Notes under the pieces: generated by a model
Databases searched by the model: none
What the model was told of the DNA's origin: nothing
What the model saw: only the letters and a program-made list of their open reading frames with translations
NCBI RefSeq assembly: GCF_026745355.1
Contig: NC_079208.1
Coordinates: forward strand, 17,383,260 to 17,447,259
Reading direction: 5' to 3'
Length of the DNA stretch: 64,000 nt
From: Beta vulgaris subsp. vulgaris
Taxonomy: Eukaryota; Streptophyta; Magnoliopsida; Caryophyllales; Amaranthaceae
Position numbers and translations under genes: made by a program
Shown: in pieces, positions 61,151 to 64,000 of the stretch
How the letters are laid out: each line of letters opens with the position of its first letter
How positions within the stretch are numbered: position 1 is the first letter of the stretch

Positions 61151-62272
61151 TGAAAAACATACCTTTAAGCCACATTAATATGCAACAATGTAAATTTATA
61201 AGTGGCTAAATCTACTTAAGCTGCTAGCTAGAAGATTGACATATATATATATATGTATCCAATGTTTTTAATATACTTTTTATCTTTGGGATATCCATAA
61301 CTGATAGCACTTATTCAAACATATTGCAAGTTAAAATCAATATATGTGGTCTACATGAAAAATCAAACACTTTAAAATTTCTTACTTCAAGCGTACTTAT
61401 TAATCGCATCGTGTGGGTTAATTTGTAACTCTATTTACCCATGCTGCACACTAAAAAGTGTAAATAAAATAAAACAAAAAAGGGAAAATCATTTGTTTGT
61501 CTAATTCGCCAAAATTAAGTTGGTTAATTAGTTTCTAGGATCACATGATTTAATTTGATCAATGTTTGTGTGTATTCGTATCTTGAATATGATTGTGCCC
61601 CCTTCGTATAACCAATTATGGGGGTCTTGTTGGCAAGTCAACGAGTCGAGTCTAGGGGCGAAGCGCCTTAGTTAGGGGGCTCGGGCAGTCGGGGGCAATG
61701 CCCTTGACTTTTACGATATTTCATATAGTAGAATCATTTTATTTTCTAATTCACTTTTTTTAGGGTAATTTTCTAATTCAGTTACACATATACTTCTAGT
61801 TGATAATATTTAAGATATTAGGATTTAGGAATATATATGTTATAAAAAATAAAAACCAATAGAAGTAAAAAAACAAGAACTTAGACTGTATACAGTTACA
61901 AACTTACAATCATATTATTACTCATGTCTCCTTAAGCGCTTTCATAATTCCATTATTAAAAAAAACCAAATAAAAAAAACGAAGATAGCCCAAAAAATTG
62001 ACGATAATCGTGTTTTGCTGAGTCGATTAGGGCAGTTCTCCAACTCTCATCAACAACAGTTCTCCAACTCTCATCAACAACAGTTCTAATTGACTTCAAT
62101 TAAAACCAATTTCTCGCCGTTCACCAATCTCGTAGTGCAAGCAGATTCATCGATTAATCGGTATTTGTTGTAACTCTTTAATTGCATCTTGTGAAATGTT
62201 TATTATGTATTGTTTTTTCTTTGATTAATTCAACAAGAATTATATGATATTGGCAAGCTACTACTCTGAATT
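61151..62272. other. Unassigned DNA with a possible LTR start
   Basis: At 61628, TGTTGGCAAGTCAACGAGTC is followed by GGGGGCAATGCCC-type words (61695), reminiscent of a copia LTR start, but no partner LTR, primer site or frame was found. A 24-bp tandem duplication lies at 62033-62087. Confidence 0.3.
62033..62087. repeat. Perfect tandem duplication, 24 bp, 2.3 copies
   Basis: CAGTTCTCCAACTCTCATCA and the next bases CAA occur twice, followed by a partial third copy CAGTTCT. Confidence 0.9.
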
Positions 62273-64000
62273 TGTAACAACCCGCACTTCCGAGCTGCTA
62301 ACTAAACACAATTAAGATACACAAAACAGAATCAACACTTAACAAACCTCGAATTTGCATTTATTTACAGCGGAAACTAAACCTATAAAAACGATTCTGG
62401 GTCTGTGGGTCAGGGGCCCACAATATAACAACTTGAAATCAAATAACAGATTACGAATACTTTGAAACAAAACATGTAACTTTAACCTCAGCCCACCATT
62501 TCATAACATAAAACTCTTCTTCTTGATCAATAATCATATTCCACGACCTCGACATCAACCCTGCAAAATCACTAACAATGAACCTTGCCCCCACCAGGAC
62601 AGGTTCGAAGAACAAAATCAGAAAAACTGAGTACACACACTGTCCAACCAGAAATTCATTTTAGTGGCTTAAAATATAGTTGTGCGGTTTATTACTCATC
62701 AAGTGGAACAATCCCAGACTTCAAAAATACTTAAAATCAAATAGTTAGAAATGTTTCTATCACGACTCCAGCAACCCTTAACTAGAAAGTCCAATAAAGA
62801 GTACTCATACATATACTACAGATAATAAGTTCCTTGCCATAAGGACAATGTTCAACAATAGTTGAAATACATAAGCTCATCCCAAAACCTCATTTTGGTG
62901 GCTTAAGACCATTCGTATACAATTCATGCTAGAATTCAGTATGCTTCACAAGTAAGTTACTTGTTTAAAAATTTCAGGATTACTATCCTTGCACAATCGT
63001 ATTAAAGTAAGAATTTTTATCATGAAGATCACCACTTAGATCATTCAAAAACCCTTTGGGTCGATAGCATTTAATTTCATTGGGTAAAGCGAACACGAAT
63101 AGAGAGGAGCTCCTTACACAAGGAGCTGACTGTCTCTAAGCTAATGGAGGTCGTCACCCTACCGTTTAAATATTTATGCTTGCAAGCCTTAACCAAAACA
63201 TGTCCCATTTTTATTATCTGCTGGACTTCACCCACCCAGCGAGGGTTCGAAAGGAGATCACCCATCCTCCAAGGGTTGTTGTTCATACCGTACCTTATTT
63301 GGTATCGGCCTTTACCCACTTGTATCCATAGTTTATTTACATAAATAGTTTAAATGCACATTTTATCAATACCACACGTGTTTCAAAGAACACATATTTA
63401 TCCATGAAGAGGAGAAATAATCACCACTACTATGGTGTTGCTAATCATTGCAAGACTTGGATCTTTTTTTAAATCTTTTGTTTTACGTCAACAATTTCAC
63501 ATATTAGTTACGTGTAAAGATATAAGGAAATAATCAATTCTTTACTACTTGTAAAAGTCGTATAGGCACTTAGTGTGCTCATTTAAACTTTACCAAAATG
63601 GTTGAGTTAACTAGAACATTTGGAACTTTTGTCAAAATAATTACAGCAAAAATACTGAACTTAAAATGAACATAACTTCCTGCTCGGTACTTCGAATTAG
63701 GAATTTCCAAAACTTAACCTCAATAACTTTTGGATCATGACTACTCAAAGGAACAATACCAGCTCCATAACACATATTGAGCATCTCGCTCCATAAATGT
63801 TGTTTACTTTCCCCATAAAACAATCGCTAAATCATAATGCTTATTTTCCCAATAACACAAACTTATATCTTTCAAAACTTATTATACTCTTGTTCTTAAT
63901 TCGTATCGCATACTCAATTCCAAAGTGTATCAACGACTTAAACCTCCGTCCGTAAATTAATATAAAACAAAACAAAGTTGAAATGTAATTAACATATCCA
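62273..64000 (+). mobile_element. Start of a long gypsy-type LTR, cut by the window end
   Basis: It begins TGTAACAACCCGCACTTCC after an AT-rich boundary and runs to the window edge without any gag or pol frame. Its start resembles the - strand reading of the block at 3083-5696, and both share a CTGAGTAC-type motif a few hundred bases in. Long LTRs of this type are found in plant chromoviruses. No second boundary is visible, so size and family are unproven. Confidence 0.4.

Noticed and set aside
61628..61720. A copia 5' LTR start
   Set aside because: The opening words fit, but no partner LTR, primer site or gag was found, so it is only noted as unassigned.

Overview
This is a nuclear window from a plant, most likely a eudicot. 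The evidence is introns with GT..AG ends, an SmD1 gene with plant-type exons, a plant PhzF-like gene, and plant families of L1 LINE, RTE LINE, Ty1/copia, Ty3/gypsy, Helitron, hAT, MULE, Stowaway and tRNA-SINE elements. I could not fix the species. Only two ordinary host genes are visible in 64 kb: SmD1 on + (33240-40457) and a PhzF-like isomerase gene on - (48406-59760). Both have intact reading frames once spliced, and both have one intron swollen by transposons (6.6 kb and 8.8 kb).

Layout. 1-6.2 kb: an old Ty1/copia pol (1451-3082, resuming 5697-5800) split by a 2.6 kb solo-LTR-like insertion (3083-5696). 6205-29898: a candidate giant Helitron, all genes on -, with a clear 3' hairpin plus CTAG end at 6205-6236 and a proposed 5' TC end at 29898. 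It carries a decayed Rep/helicase gene (6.4-13.0 kb), an RPA70-like OB-fold gene (14.4-21.9 kb) whose first intron took a full 5.6 kb L1 LINE with a 13-bp target duplication, an F-box gene of the At2g35280 type, an OB-like gene, and three related genes for small helical proteins of about 80-90 residues. 29.9-33.0 kb: three shorter Helitrons, one nested inside another, ending about 200 bp before the SmD1 start codon. 33.2-40.5 kb: SmD1, with a 2,063-bp hAT-like element (8-bp TSD) and an RTE LINE tail in intron 2. 40.5-48.4 kb: gene-free, with gypsy gag-protease and copia pol relics. 48.4-59.8 kb: the PhzF-like gene; intron 2 holds a young Ty1/copia element (51523-56501, TSD CTAGC, LTRs about 98.4% identical), a Helitron 5' end, a Stowaway MITE, a MULE-type MITE with 9-bp TSD, and an inverted-repeat MITE that itself contains a 136-bp SINE. 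59.8-64 kb: a palindromic minisatellite, a CACTA-like end and the start of a long LTR.

How it works together. SmD1 is a spliceosome core protein and the PhzF-like protein a soluble enzyme; they are unrelated neighbours. The Helitron Rep/helicase would have driven rolling-circle transposition, with the RPA-like protein a plausible single-strand DNA-binding helper. Frameshifts and stops show that this copy is dead. The small-protein family and the F-box and OB genes inside it are the least explained content of the window. Coordinates and splice sites were read by eye; no database or alignment search was run.
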